The notes under the pieces are model-generated. The model was not told where the DNA came from and searched no databases. It saw nothing but the letters and a program-made list of their open reading frames with translations. This document shows positions 47,719 through 56,700 of a DNA stretch of 64,000 nucleotides, piece after piece. A program made the translations under genes and the position numbers. Location of the stretch: contig NZ_LMRR01000043.1 of assembly GCF_001426085.1 (NCBI RefSeq), positions 1 through 64,000 of the forward strand, in the 5' to 3' direction. The first letter of the stretch is position 1; each line of letters opens with the position of its first letter. The DNA is from Rhodococcus sp. Leaf278 (GTDB taxonomy: Bacteria > Actinomycetota > Actinomycetes > Mycobacteriales > Mycobacteriaceae).

Positions 47719-48480
47719 TCACAACGCTCGGAGTCTCGCCCGCCCGGGAACCCCGACGCGCGACCGGACCGGAGCGCCGGCATCGACCATCGCGTCCAGC
47801 AGCATCTGTCCCCGACGAGCCCCTTCCGACGCGCTGGCTGCCGCCAGGATGGGAACGTGTGTCGAAGCGCCGAGAATCGCGTCTCCGACCAGAGCCCAGA
47901 AGACGCGCACATCGAGCGGGGCGCGCTCGGATATCGCGCTGAGCACCGCACGCAAGGACGTCGTGCACCGGTGCGCCGTCCAGACGAACAGGGCTTCTTC
48001 GCACGGAAGGGTGACCGTGCCGGGCTGGCCCGCCGAGGGATCTTCCGGCAGTAGTCTCAGGATCGGCGATGCGACACCCGCCCAGTCGATTCCACCGTCG
48101 CTGTCCATGTGGATCCACATGTTGTCGATGCCGGGATCCCACGCCCGGGCCTCCAACACCAGCAGCGCAGATACTCGCCCGATCACAGCGTGGATCAAGG
48201 CCGTGGCCACCTGCACCGCGGCGGCCTCCGGCGCATCCAGATCCTCGAGCGACCGATTGTACATCCGTTCGACACGTCCGTCCGTGAGACCGACAGCCAG
48301 TTGCCACCACCGGCGCTTACCTTCGTTGGCCATGGCAGCCACGGCATACATCCGCGGGTAGTCGGGATTGAGCGCGCGAAGGGTCTCACTCGACTCGGCC
48401 AACTGGGCCGTCCCATCGGATCGATTCGAGAATCGACGAACATCGGCCCAGCTCGAGAATGCCGCCGTTGCAACTGACAC
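47719..48480 (-). CDS. Iron-regulated protein, possibly FhuF-like but without the C-terminal cysteine motif
   Basis: 253 residues from GTG 48480, chosen because AAGGAG lies seven bases upstream; frames further upstream would run through the iron box. Size and tryptophan-rich helical core (KRRWWQLAVGL, NMWIHMDSDG, FVWTAHRC) recall FhuF-type siderophore-iron reductases. However, the [2Fe-2S] motif of FhuF (Cys-Cys-x10-Cys-xx-Cys near the C-terminus) is missing, so reductase activity is doubtful. The divergent FecCD permease genes and the shared iron box place it in siderophore-iron metabolism. I am not sure of the family. Confidence 0.5.
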   Translation of the reverse strand: MSVATAAFSSWADVRRFSNRSDGTAQLAESSETLRALNPDYPRMYAVAAMANEGKRRWWQLAVGLTDGRVERMYNRSLEDLDAPEAAAVQVATALIHAVIGRVSALLVLEARAWDPGIDNMWIHMDSDGGIDWAGVASPILRLLPEDPSAGQPGTVTLPCEEALFVWTAHRCTTSLRAVLSAISERAPLDVRVFWALVGDAILGASTHVPILAAASASEGARRGQMLLDAMVDAGAPVRSRVGVPGRARLRAL

Positions 48481-48534
48481 CTGATCGCTCCTTGAAGTTC
48501 GTGGCGGTGGATGCATCGCACCCCGACTTGTTAT

Positions 48535-48553
48535 ATAGGTTAGCCTAACCAGA
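48535..48553. promoter_or_regulatory. DtxR/IdeR iron box
   Basis: ATAGGTTAGCCTAACCAGA matches 16 of 19 positions of the TTAGGTTAGCCTAACCTAA consensus. It lies in the divergent promoter region between the FhuF-like gene (start 48480) and the siderophore permease operon (start 48660), so both should be repressed when iron is sufficient. Confidence 0.9.
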
Positions 48554-48659
48554 TTAGTTGAGGAATCAGGTACCGCTACCCTTACCTCGCCGCGCATGAA
48601 AGGCAAGGGTTCCGTAACCTAAACAAGTCCCTTCGATACAGCGAGGAGTCACGACCACT

Positions 48660-50135
48660 GTGACCACAGCTCCGCTACTCGGCCCCGACGGCACTCGCCG
48701 GTCTCCCGATGAGCAGTACGGGACCGAGAACGTGCTCGACGGCCCGCCGCCCCGGAGCGCATGTATCGCAGCGGGCACGATCGACGCTCTGATCGTTGTG
48801 GTCCCGTTGTTCGTCGGATGGTCGATAGTCGACGCACTGCGCGACGACAACGGCGGCGGCCAAGCGGACCGCTTCGTGTTCGGCGCGATCGCGGCATGCG
48901 TCGCGCTTGCTCTTTTCGTCTGGAACCGCGGGTACCGCGACGGCAACGAGGGCCAGAGCACCGGCAGGCGATGGCTTGGGCTGACGCTGCGAGACACCGC
49001 CACGCACGGCCCGATCGGTGCCCGTCGAGCGCTGCGTCGTCAGTTCATGATCGGCTCTGCGTCTTCGGAGGTGGTGCGCGAGAAGTTCGCTGCCGCAGAA
49101 GGATTCGAACCCATTCCCAAGGACGGTTCGGTCGCTGCCATTCGGCGGCGAAGGTTACTGGGTCTGGCCGTACTCGTCGCCGCTCTCGTGGCCGGGATTC
49201 TCGCCAGCATCGCCATCGGCGCTCGGCCCCTGACCTTCGCCGAGATAGCTCACGCTCTGCTGAATTCGACGGGCACCGACACCGACATCATCGTGCGCAC
49301 GCTGCGCGTTCCCCGCACTGTCCTCGCACTGGTCGTCGGAATTGCGCTCGGCATCGCGGGCGCTCTCATTCAAGGCCACACCCGCAACCCGTTGGCCGAC
49401 GCCAGCCTGCTCGGCCTCAATTCGGGAGCGGCGTTCTTCGTCGTGATGGCCATCTACCTGTTCCGGTTCACCTCGCCGAGCCAGTACCTGTGGTTCGCGT
49501 TCGCCGGTTCGGCGGTGGCAAGCGTCGTCGTGTTCGGATTGTCGTCGATCGGGTCGGGCAGATCGAGCCCGGTCAATCTCGCGTTGGCCGGTGCCGGCGT
49601 CGCATTCTTCCTTTCGGCGATGACCAATGCCGTGGTCCTGCTCGATCAGACCAGTCTGGACGGCTACCGCTTCTGGGTGGTCGGATCCGTCGCCGGACGC
49701 GGCCTCGACGTGTTGTGGCAGGTCTTGCCGTTTCTCGTGATCGGCGTCCTCATCGCGGTTGCAAGCACTCCAGGCCTGAACGTCATGAGCCTCGGTGAGG
49801 ACGTCGCACGGTCACTGGGAACCAATATTGCAGTCACCCGTACCGTCGGGATTCTGGCCATTACGCTGCTGACCGGCGCAGCAACCGCAGCATGTGGGCC
49901 GATCGCCTTCGTGGGCCTCGTCGTACCGCACATCGCCCGTGCGGTGACCGGCCCCGACTACCGTTGGCTCGTCCCTTATGCAGGACTCATGGGCGGTGTG
50001 ATGCTCATGATCGCCGACGTGATCGGACGGGTCGTCGTACGCCCGGGTGAGCTCCAGGTGGGCATCGTTCTGGCCCTGATCGGTGCGCCGTTCTTCATCG
50101 CTCTCGTTCGGCGCCGGAAGTTGGTCGGCCTGTGA
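48660..50135 (+). CDS. FecCD-type siderophore permease with N-terminal RDD domain
   Basis: 491 residues. Residues about 30-130 form an RDD-type membrane domain (ACIAAGTIDALIVVVPL, NRGYRDGNEGQSTGRRWLG, RRALRRQF). Residues about 160-491 form a normal FecCD/BtuC permease of the Fe3+-siderophore ABC family, with about ten membrane segments (LRVPRTVLALVVGIALGIAG, GHTRNPLADASLLGLNSG, VPHIARAVTG). Starts at GTG with GAGGAG upstream. First gene of a three-gene operon whose members overlap by four bases each. Confidence 0.93.
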   Translation: MTTAPLLGPDGTRRSPDEQYGTENVLDGPPPRSACIAAGTIDALIVVVPLFVGWSIVDALRDDNGGGQADRFVFGAIAACVALALFVWNRGYRDGNEGQSTGRRWLGLTLRDTATHGPIGARRALRRQFMIGSASSEVVREKFAAAEGFEPIPKDGSVAAIRRRRLLGLAVLVAALVAGILASIAIGARPLTFAEIAHALLNSTGTDTDIIVRTLRVPRTVLALVVGIALGIAGALIQGHTRNPLADASLLGLNSGAAFFVVMAIYLFRFTSPSQYLWFAFAGSAVASVVVFGLSSIGSGRSSPVNLALAGAGVAFFLSAMTNAVVLLDQTSLDGYRFWVVGSVAGRGLDVLWQVLPFLVIGVLIAVASTPGLNVMSLGEDVARSLGTNIAVTRTVGILAITLLTGAATAACGPIAFVGLVVPHIARAVTGPDYRWLVPYAGLMGGVMLMIADVIGRVVVRPGELQVGIVLALIGAPFFIALVRRRKLVGL

Positions 50136-51232
50136 TCACCGACCTGCACGCCACACCGCCGTCGTCCGACAAGGCCCTCGTTCGCGCCCGTCCCGCGTTT
50201 CGACTCGGCCCGATCTCTCTGGTCCGACGACCGCTGATGGTCATCGCCACCGTCCTGCTGGCGGCAGCCCTCGTGCTGGTCATGTGTATCAACATCGGAC
50301 GTGGTGACTTTCCTCTGTCGATCGCGCAGGTTCTCGACGTACTCCTCGGGGGCGGCTCGCGGATCGAGCGGTTCATCGTCATGGATCTGCGGCTGCCTCG
50401 ATCTCTCACCGGCCTCCTCGTCGGAGCCGCGCTCGGGATCTCCGGGGCCATCACCCAGTCGATTTCCCGCAACGCGCTCGCCAGCCCCGACATCCTCGGT
50501 ATCACCGCCGGTTCCAGTGCCGCAGCCGTCGCATTGATCGTGCTCGGCGGAGGCGGCAGCTTCAGCGGTCTGCTCGCTACTCTGGGCCTGCCGCTCGCGG
50601 CTCTGATCGGCGGTGTGCTCACCGCAATCGCGATCTACACCCTCGCCTGGCGAAAAGGTGTGGACGGTTTCCGGCTCATCCTGGTGGGAATCGCGGTCAA
50701 CGCCATGCTCACTGCCGTCATCGGATGGCTGCTGATCAGCGCCGACATCAACGACGTCTCGCGCGCTCAGGTGTGGCTCAACGGCTCGCTCAACGGTGCC
50801 AACTGGGCGTCGGTCTGGCCGGTCGCGGCTGCCGTCGTACTCGTCGGCGGCGGCACCGTCATCGCGACGTTCACCCTGGGGGCGCTCCGCCTGGGGGACG
50901 ACAACGCCCGCTCGCTCGGAGTACGCCTGCAACACAGCCAGGCCATGATGCTCTTGGCTGCTGTCGCTCTCGCCGCCATCGCGACCGCCGCGGCCGGACC
51001 CATCGGATTCGTTGCGCTGGCAGCGCCGCAGATCGCACTCCGAATCCTGCGAACGCCTGGCCCGCCCATCATTGCGTCGGCACTACTCGGTGGATTGCTC
51101 GTCGTAGCGAGCGATCTGATCGCTCGAACGATTCTGCCGGTCGAACTTCCGGTCGGCATCGTCACATCGGCCCTCGGCGGACCGTTCCTTCTGTACCTTC
51201 TCGTGCGCAGTAATCGAAAGGCTTCCGTATGA
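50132..51232 (+). CDS. FecCD-type siderophore permease
   Basis: 366 residues, about ten membrane segments. LRLPRSLTGLLVGAALGISGAITQ, RNALASPDILGITAGS and GFVALAAPQIALRI are family landmarks. It pairs with the upstream permease to form the heteromeric channel. GTGA overlap with the upstream gene indicates translational coupling. Confidence 0.95.
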   Translation: MITDLHATPPSSDKALVRARPAFRLGPISLVRRPLMVIATVLLAAALVLVMCINIGRGDFPLSIAQVLDVLLGGGSRIERFIVMDLRLPRSLTGLLVGAALGISGAITQSISRNALASPDILGITAGSSAAAVALIVLGGGGSFSGLLATLGLPLAALIGGVLTAIAIYTLAWRKGVDGFRLILVGIAVNAMLTAVIGWLLISADINDVSRAQVWLNGSLNGANWASVWPVAAAVVLVGGGTVIATFTLGALRLGDDNARSLGVRLQHSQAMMLLAAVALAAIATAAAGPIGFVALAAPQIALRILRTPGPPIIASALLGGLLVVASDLIARTILPVELPVGIVTSALGGPFLLYLLVRSNRKASV

Positions 51233-52062
51233 CCACCAGCCACCCCTCGCGTCTGATTGCGCAGGACCTCAGCCTCGGTTACGGCGATCGCACCATCGTC
51301 GAGCATCTCGACCTCGAAATTCACACCGGAGTCATCACCACGGTCATTGGACCCAACGGCTGCGGGAAGTCGACACTCCTGCGTTCGCTCGGTCGCTTGC
51401 TCAAGCCCAAGGCCGGCAGCGTGATGCTCGACGGCCGGGCGATTTCCTCGATGAAGACCAAAGAGGTTGCCCGAACTCTCGGAATGTTGCCGCAGGCACC
51501 GACCGCCCCCGAAGGACTGACCGTCGCAGATCTCGTCTCACGAGGTCGTCATCCGCACCAATCGTGGATCAGGCAGTGGAGCTCCGACGACGAGGCCGAG
51601 GTGGCGAACGCACTCGAGTTGACCGGAGTAGGCGATCTCGCCGACCGACCCGTCGACGAACTCTCGGGCGGTCAGCGCCAGAGAGCATGGATCTCCATGG
51701 CGTTGGCCCAGGGCACGGACATCCTGTTGCTGGACGAGCCGACGACGTACCTCGATCTCGCACACTCCATCGAGGTCCTCGATCTCGTCGATCGCCTGCA
51801 CGCAGAGCTCGGCCGGACGATCGTGATGGTGCTGCACGATCTCAATCTGGCCCTTCGCTACAGCGATCGGTTGATCGTCATGAAGCAGGGGCAGATCGTC
51901 ACTTCCGGCCGACCTCAGGACGTCATCTCGGAGCAGTTGTTGCTCGACGTGTTCGGCCTGGAGGCCGCCGTGATCGAAGACCCGATGTCCGATCGACCCC
52001 TCATCGTCCCGATCGGGACCCGGCACGTCTACGGGTCGGTCGGGGGGCCCGTCAGGTCCTAG
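51229..52062 (+). CDS. Fe3+-siderophore ABC transporter ATP-binding protein
   Basis: 277 residues. Walker A GPNGCGKST near residue 41, Q-loop LPQAP, signature LSGGQRQRAWI, Walker B ILLLDEPTTYLDL, and His switch VLHDLN. It is the FecE/FepC-type ATPase of the operon. No siderophore-binding lipoprotein is encoded here, so the binding protein must lie elsewhere. Confidence 0.96.
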   Translation: MTTSHPSRLIAQDLSLGYGDRTIVEHLDLEIHTGVITTVIGPNGCGKSTLLRSLGRLLKPKAGSVMLDGRAISSMKTKEVARTLGMLPQAPTAPEGLTVADLVSRGRHPHQSWIRQWSSDDEAEVANALELTGVGDLADRPVDELSGGQRQRAWISMALAQGTDILLLDEPTTYLDLAHSIEVLDLVDRLHAELGRTIVMVLHDLNLALRYSDRLIVMKQGQIVTSGRPQDVISEQLLLDVFGLEAAVIEDPMSDRPLIVPIGTRHVYGSVGGPVRS

Positions 52063-52106
52063 GACTGCCACTCCCCGCAGGCAGATCCACCTCCGCTCGA
52101 CAGCCG

Positions 52107-54791
52107 TCACCGCTCGATCATGGTGCGCACCAGCTTGAACCCCTGACCGATCGACACGTCAGGCAAGTAGGCCCTACCGATCGCGTTACCGATACTGGGC
52201 AGAGCAGCCGGATCCGCGAACGTCATGTGCATCGGTTCGTAGCGAGGCTGGAACTTGGATTTGAACGCAAGTAGGGATCGGAATCCGTAGACCGGTTCGA
52301 GTGTGCGTCCGAGCACGTCGAGCAACCGTTCGAGCAGTCCCGACAGAGTCGACTGCTCGGCGCTGGAAACATGTTCGGGTTGCTTCTCGTCGACCTTTGC
52401 CAGCGGTGCGCCCGACAAGCTGAGGAATCTGGCACCCTCCTGCTCGAGCAGCAGAGCAGCCGAAGCGATGAGAAATTCCATCGTCGGCCGGAAGCCTTCG
52501 GATCGACGACGCATGAAGTCGAGCGTCCATCCGACTATGACGCCGTCTTCGTACACCGGCATCCACGAGGTCACGCCGTGCACGGTCCGATGCTCGTCGA
52601 CCGCGATCAGGCACCGCACATTCTCGTCGTCGACTTCTTCGAGACCGCCCAGAGTGAACCCCATCTCGGGCATACCCTTGTCTGCAACCCATTCCTCGGA
52701 AATCGCGGTGATCTGATCTGTGATGGCCAGTGGTGCAGACGGGAAACGAATCCATTCGGCTACGACACCCGCCTTCTTGGCCCGGTTCAGCGCCGTCCGG
52801 ACGTCTTGGAAACGCTTGCCGGTGAAGGCAATTCCGTCCAGGTCCAGCACCGTCTCCTCGCCCACTTGAATTCCGCCCCAGCCGAGGGAATCGGTGATGC
52901 GACGAACGTCGGGAGTGACGGAGTAGAAACACGGTATCCAGCCGTTCTCGGACGCGAATTCGGCGAAGTCGACGACGTGGTTCCGCAACGACTCTCGCGG
53001 ACCTACTGGATCGCCGGTGGTCAGAGCTACACCCGAGATGACGCGGTAGGCGACGTAACTGCGACCGTCGGGACCGAACCAGTACTTGTTTCCGCGCCAG
53101 GTCGTCATCCACGACAGCGCCGAACCGCTGCTCGCCATGAGCAGTCCGCGCGCACGTTCGGTCGCGTCTGTTTCCGTCCCGTACACCGGGGTCAGGAAGG
53201 TGCTCGCAGCGAAAACACAGACCACCGACCAGAACACCACGCCGGTCCACTCGAACAGCAAGGTGGTCGGAATGCTCTGCGGCAGCAGAGCGGGTTCGAG
53301 CCATTGCAGGTAGACCGGCGGAATCAGGCGCTGCGGAAAGTCTGCCAGCAAACCGCCGAACGACGGCGAATCGGCAAAGCCGCCGCGCGCGAGGTACCCA
53401 CCGATCGCGTAGACCGCGCCGAGTCCCACCCCGACTCCGATCACCGAGGCCGCCCACCGCCGGTAGGTGCCCGAGGGTGCCGATACGTCGAAGAACTTGC
53501 GGGTCACCAGGAGAACCACAAGCACGATCAGTGGGAGCAGGAACGGCACCGCGGTGCGATACGCGGTCGGCGACTCGAGCCCGTAGAACAGCGACTGGTC
53601 GTCGCCGGCCTCGAGGAACCGAATTGCGAAGTTGGCCACCGACAGTGCGAGCAGGATCAGCTGGGAGACCATAGCCAGCGCCCAAGCGAAACGCCTGCCA
53701 CGCCGAAGGCCGTCGCTGATCACCAGCAGGAACAGGGAGGGCATGATGCTCAGAATCGTCGGACCGACGCCGCCGAGCCTGAGATCGAGCAGACCGCGAC
53801 GGCATTCCACCGGATCGGTAGTCGCATCCGCGCATATCTCACGTACCTCGGCCGCCGTGTACGGAACTCCTCGAACAACATCACGAAGAACCGCGAACGG
53901 ACCTACAGCGTTGGGGCTCAGGGCAGCCAGCACGGGACCCAACGCACTCGCAGCGACGATGAGCGCAACCAGCACGCGGCCTTCACGTTGCGTTCCCGCC
54001 AATCGAGGCCCACGCGCCGAACGGCCGACGATCCACGGACCCACGATCAGGCCGATGACCGCGGCGGCCAGTCGAATCACATCCTGCAGGTGCCCACCGA
54101 ACAGGGCCAGCGTCACCAGCAGGGCCAGCACGCCCACGCGAATCCGTCTCCGCCACAACGTATCCATGCGCGAGGTGGCCACCAGCACCACGCCGAAGAT
54201 CCAGGTCGTCGGGCCGACAGCGGTGCCGACGTGCAATCGGAAACCCCAATCGGCGTCGAAGGTCTTGGCCAGAGCCGCAAGACCGAGACCGAACAGCGAA
54301 CCGGCCACCTGGGTGACGAACGCGGCGATGGCGAAGCGACGGGACCCGATCCGGCGCTCGATGGGCGCAGCGGCGAGCAGGACTGCAACAGTCGCCACCA
54401 CACAGCCGGCGATGTTCGGTGCCGTCAGCCCCGAGGTCAGCGGCGTCCACAGGTGCCAGCGCTCGAACGGCATGATGCCCACGGCAAAGTACTTGTCGTA
54501 TTCGCCGCGATCGTCGAACACGGCAGCAGCGATGCCGGTCGACCACACGATCGCAAGCAACGTAAAGCTGACCGGGGCCCCGACCGCTCCGAACACGATG
54601 AGCGACCACAATCTGCGAATCTGGCGCATCACTGCGGACGATCCGGACTTCAACGCCGTGGTGCGCTTCGATATCCACGAAGGTCCGGCGACGTCGCCTG
54701 CCGTGGCCTCTGCAGAAGACGAGGTGGCTGTCGCGGGGAGCTCCGGCTCGGTCACGTTCACGAAGTCAGCCCTGTTCTCGTTGCCAGCCAT
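52107..54791 (-). CDS. MprF-like aminoacyl-phosphatidylglycerol synthase/flippase
   Basis: 894 residues: a rhomboid-like N-terminal membrane part (ERWHLWTPLTSGL near residue 110), further membrane segments to about 540, and a C-terminal DUF2156 acyltransferase domain (570-880: KYWFGPDGRSYVAYRVISG, GDPVGP, NRAKKAGV, GWTLDFMRRR, FLSLSGAPLAK). Such enzymes move an amino acid from aminoacyl-tRNA to a membrane lipid, lowering surface charge and sensitivity to cationic peptides. The amino acid (Lys, Ala or other) cannot be told. The start overlaps the end of the esterase gene by 34 bases. Confidence 0.9.
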   Translation of the reverse strand: MAGNENRADFVNVTEPELPATATSSSAEATAGDVAGPSWISKRTTALKSGSSAVMRQIRRLWSLIVFGAVGAPVSFTLLAIVWSTGIAAAVFDDRGEYDKYFAVGIMPFERWHLWTPLTSGLTAPNIAGCVVATVAVLLAAAPIERRIGSRRFAIAAFVTQVAGSLFGLGLAALAKTFDADWGFRLHVGTAVGPTTWIFGVVLVATSRMDTLWRRRIRVGVLALLVTLALFGGHLQDVIRLAAAVIGLIVGPWIVGRSARGPRLAGTQREGRVLVALIVAASALGPVLAALSPNAVGPFAVLRDVVRGVPYTAAEVREICADATTDPVECRRGLLDLRLGGVGPTILSIMPSLFLLVISDGLRRGRRFAWALAMVSQLILLALSVANFAIRFLEAGDDQSLFYGLESPTAYRTAVPFLLPLIVLVVLLVTRKFFDVSAPSGTYRRWAASVIGVGVGLGAVYAIGGYLARGGFADSPSFGGLLADFPQRLIPPVYLQWLEPALLPQSIPTTLLFEWTGVVFWSVVCVFAASTFLTPVYGTETDATERARGLLMASSGSALSWMTTWRGNKYWFGPDGRSYVAYRVISGVALTTGDPVGPRESLRNHVVDFAEFASENGWIPCFYSVTPDVRRITDSLGWGGIQVGEETVLDLDGIAFTGKRFQDVRTALNRAKKAGVVAEWIRFPSAPLAITDQITAISEEWVADKGMPEMGFTLGGLEEVDDENVRCLIAVDEHRTVHGVTSWMPVYEDGVIVGWTLDFMRRRSEGFRPTMEFLIASAALLLEQEGARFLSLSGAPLAKVDEKQPEHVSSAEQSTLSGLLERLLDVLGRTLEPVYGFRSLLAFKSKFQPRYEPMHMTFADPAALPSIGNAIGRAYLPDVSIGQGFKLVRTMIER

Positions 54792-56059
54792 GGGAGTTCA
54801 CGACGCAGGCCTTCCGACCAGACTGCGAAGCTGTGTCCGCCAGGTACTTCCACGTACTGCACATCCATTCCAGCGGCCTTCGCCGCGTCGTACATCTCCT
54901 GTTGACCCGGTTTGTAATCCTTGTCGTCCGCGCCCACGACGAAAATACCGGCCGAGTCGGGGTACCGACGCGATTCGAGCAGGTCCAGCGGGTTGATCGC
55001 GGTGAATGCCGCAGCATTGCCGCCGAAGGCCTGCTGCACAGTGCGATCCCGATCCCCGAGGGTGGGCTCTCGTTGACCCGACAGGTCGAGGAAGGTGGGA
55101 TAGGCGTCCGGGTGATTGGTCGCCATCTGAATGGAGCACGTGCCACCGTAGGACAACCCACCGATCGCCCAGTGTGCGCGATTTCGGTCCACCTGCAGGG
55201 TGGCGTCGATCCAATCGGGAACGTCCCGGGACAGATACGTGTCCACGTTCCCCAGCGGCGAATCGACGCAGAGAGGGTTGGCGATGGATGACCCGGTGCC
55301 GTCCGCAACTACCACGACGGGCGCGAGACCTGCATGGTCACGGGCGAAGTTGTCCATGGTCTCTGCGAGCTTCCCGCCGTTGAGCCAGTCCTCGGGCGCA
55401 CCCGGCTGACCGGCGAGCAACACCAGGACCGGCAGCAACGGGCGAGGATCGGCAAAGTACGCGGGCGGGAGATAGATCTGAGCATCTCGGGCCGAAAAGT
55501 TGGACGCGGTAGCGGGAACGGTTGCCGACGTGACTCGTCCTGCGGTCGCCAGATCAGCAGGCGCGGTCCACACCGAATCCAAGGGCGTGCCACTGACTGT
55601 CTGTGCCACTGCGGCCGGCACATCCGAGAACTGAATTCGGGTAGCGGACTCGACACCGAGGGCATTGCCCACGGTGGGATATGCATCGAACTCCAGGTTG
55701 ACGTGCAGCGCTGCAGCCGCGACGACGAGGACCGCTGCGATCACCGTCGTCAGTTTCCCCAGCACCCCGCGCGCTGCGAGCAACCGGAACACCACCGCGA
55801 ACAGTGCGGCGAGACCCACGCCGATCCAGACGTAGATCGACGTGGCTATCGGATCCGGAAACGGTCGCCACACCTTCTCGACCACCACATAACCGACAGC
55901 AGTGGCAACGATCGCGACCGTAACCGCGATCGGCAGCGCACGCCTCGAATATCGCCGCGACGACGACACAACCAACCACACGCCGCCGAGCGCGCCGAGA
56001 ACGGACACGATCACCGGTACCGGGCCGTCGATCAACGACAGCGAATCGAACCACTCCAC
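54758..56059 (-). CDS. Membrane-anchored alpha/beta-hydrolase (esterase family)
   Basis: 433 residues. Four N-terminal membrane segments (about 12-125), then an esterase-D/Ag85-like alpha/beta-hydrolase domain with nucleophile motif GLSYGG near residue 300, VVGADDKDY for the acid, and GGHSFAVW for the His. The GTG at 56059 has GGAGA seven bases upstream. Its end overlaps the MprF-like start, so the two act together. Corynebacterial lipid-aminoacylation systems also pair a synthase with an esterase, which suggests it cleaves or transfers aminoacyl groups on lipids. That role is inferred. Confidence 0.85.
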   Translation of the reverse strand: MEWFDSLSLIDGPVPVIVSVLGALGGVWLVVSSSRRYSRRALPIAVTVAIVATAVGYVVVEKVWRPFPDPIATSIYVWIGVGLAALFAVVFRLLAARGVLGKLTTVIAAVLVVAAAALHVNLEFDAYPTVGNALGVESATRIQFSDVPAAVAQTVSGTPLDSVWTAPADLATAGRVTSATVPATASNFSARDAQIYLPPAYFADPRPLLPVLVLLAGQPGAPEDWLNGGKLAETMDNFARDHAGLAPVVVVADGTGSSIANPLCVDSPLGNVDTYLSRDVPDWIDATLQVDRNRAHWAIGGLSYGGTCSIQMATNHPDAYPTFLDLSGQREPTLGDRDRTVQQAFGGNAAAFTAINPLDLLESRRYPDSAGIFVVGADDKDYKPGQQEMYDAAKAAGMDVQYVEVPGGHSFAVWSEGLRRELPWLATRTGLTS

Positions 56060-56207
56060 GCTTGCGTCTCCGCTCACTTCTCGAAGAGTCGGGCCGCGGG
56101 GCGGCACGATCACGTGAGAAGGATATTCGCCCCGATGTGCCCTCGGTCGATACCCGTCGATTCGAGACGCCGACACTATGACCGAACCCACACTGTCGGG
56201 ACAACCG

Positions 56208-56226
56208 GTACTACCACGGGTAGTAC
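56208..56226. promoter_or_regulatory. BlaI/MecI-type operator
   Basis: GTACTACC-ACG-GGTAGTAC, a perfect 8+3+8 palindrome containing the TACTAC...GTAGTA half-sites of BlaI/MecI repressors. It is 35 bases before the BlaI-family start (plus) and about 150 before the esterase start (minus). Confidence 0.8.
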
Positions 56227-56260
56227 GCATCAGCGTCGGAGTAGCCGTAGAGTGTTAGGA

Positions 56261-56677
56261 ATGGCTGGTCTTGGTGAACTAGAGCGCGCAGTGATGGACC
56301 ATCTGTGGGAGTCGACGGATCCCCAGACCGTTCGACAGGTGCACGAAGCACTCGCGACACATCGCGAGCTCGCGTACACGACGGTGATGACGGTGTTGCA
56401 GCGACTGGCGAAGAAGAAGTTGGTCGTCCAGCAGCGCGACGACCGCGCTCATCGGTACGCGCCCCTCCACGGACGAGACGAGCTGGTTGCGAGCCTGATG
56501 GTCGACGCGTTGTCACAGGCCCCCGCGTCCGGTGGCCGCGCTGCCGCACTCGTCCATTTCGTCGGACAGGTGGGTGCCGACGAAGCCGCCGCACTCCGTG
56601 AGGCGCTCGCCGCTCTGGAAGTGGCACAATCGAAGAGAGAGTCCCCTTCGGCTGGAGATGGCCGTCCGACGGACTGA
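56261..56677 (+). CDS. blaI: BlaI/MecI/CopY-family repressor
   Basis: 138 residues. Winged helix with LGELERAVMDHLWES, VRQVHEAL, LAYTTVMTVLQRLAKKKLV, and a C-terminal dimerisation helix (TDEAAAL-like region about 100-125). Repressors of this family leave DNA when cleaved by a partner membrane peptidase, which follows 23 bases downstream. A matching palindrome lies directly upstream, indicating autoregulation. Confidence 0.93.
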   Translation: MAGLGELERAVMDHLWESTDPQTVRQVHEALATHRELAYTTVMTVLQRLAKKKLVVQQRDDRAHRYAPLHGRDELVASLMVDALSQAPASGGRAAALVHFVGQVGADEAAALREALAALEVAQSKRESPSAGDGRPTD

Positions 56678-56700
56678 CGCTCGGCGTAGTAAGTGAGGAC

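Noticed and set aside
52371..54905. 844-codon open frame on the plus strand opposite the MprF-like gene
   Set aside because: Low-complexity Arg/His/Gln-rich product, no motifs, and a clear MprF homologue on the other strand.
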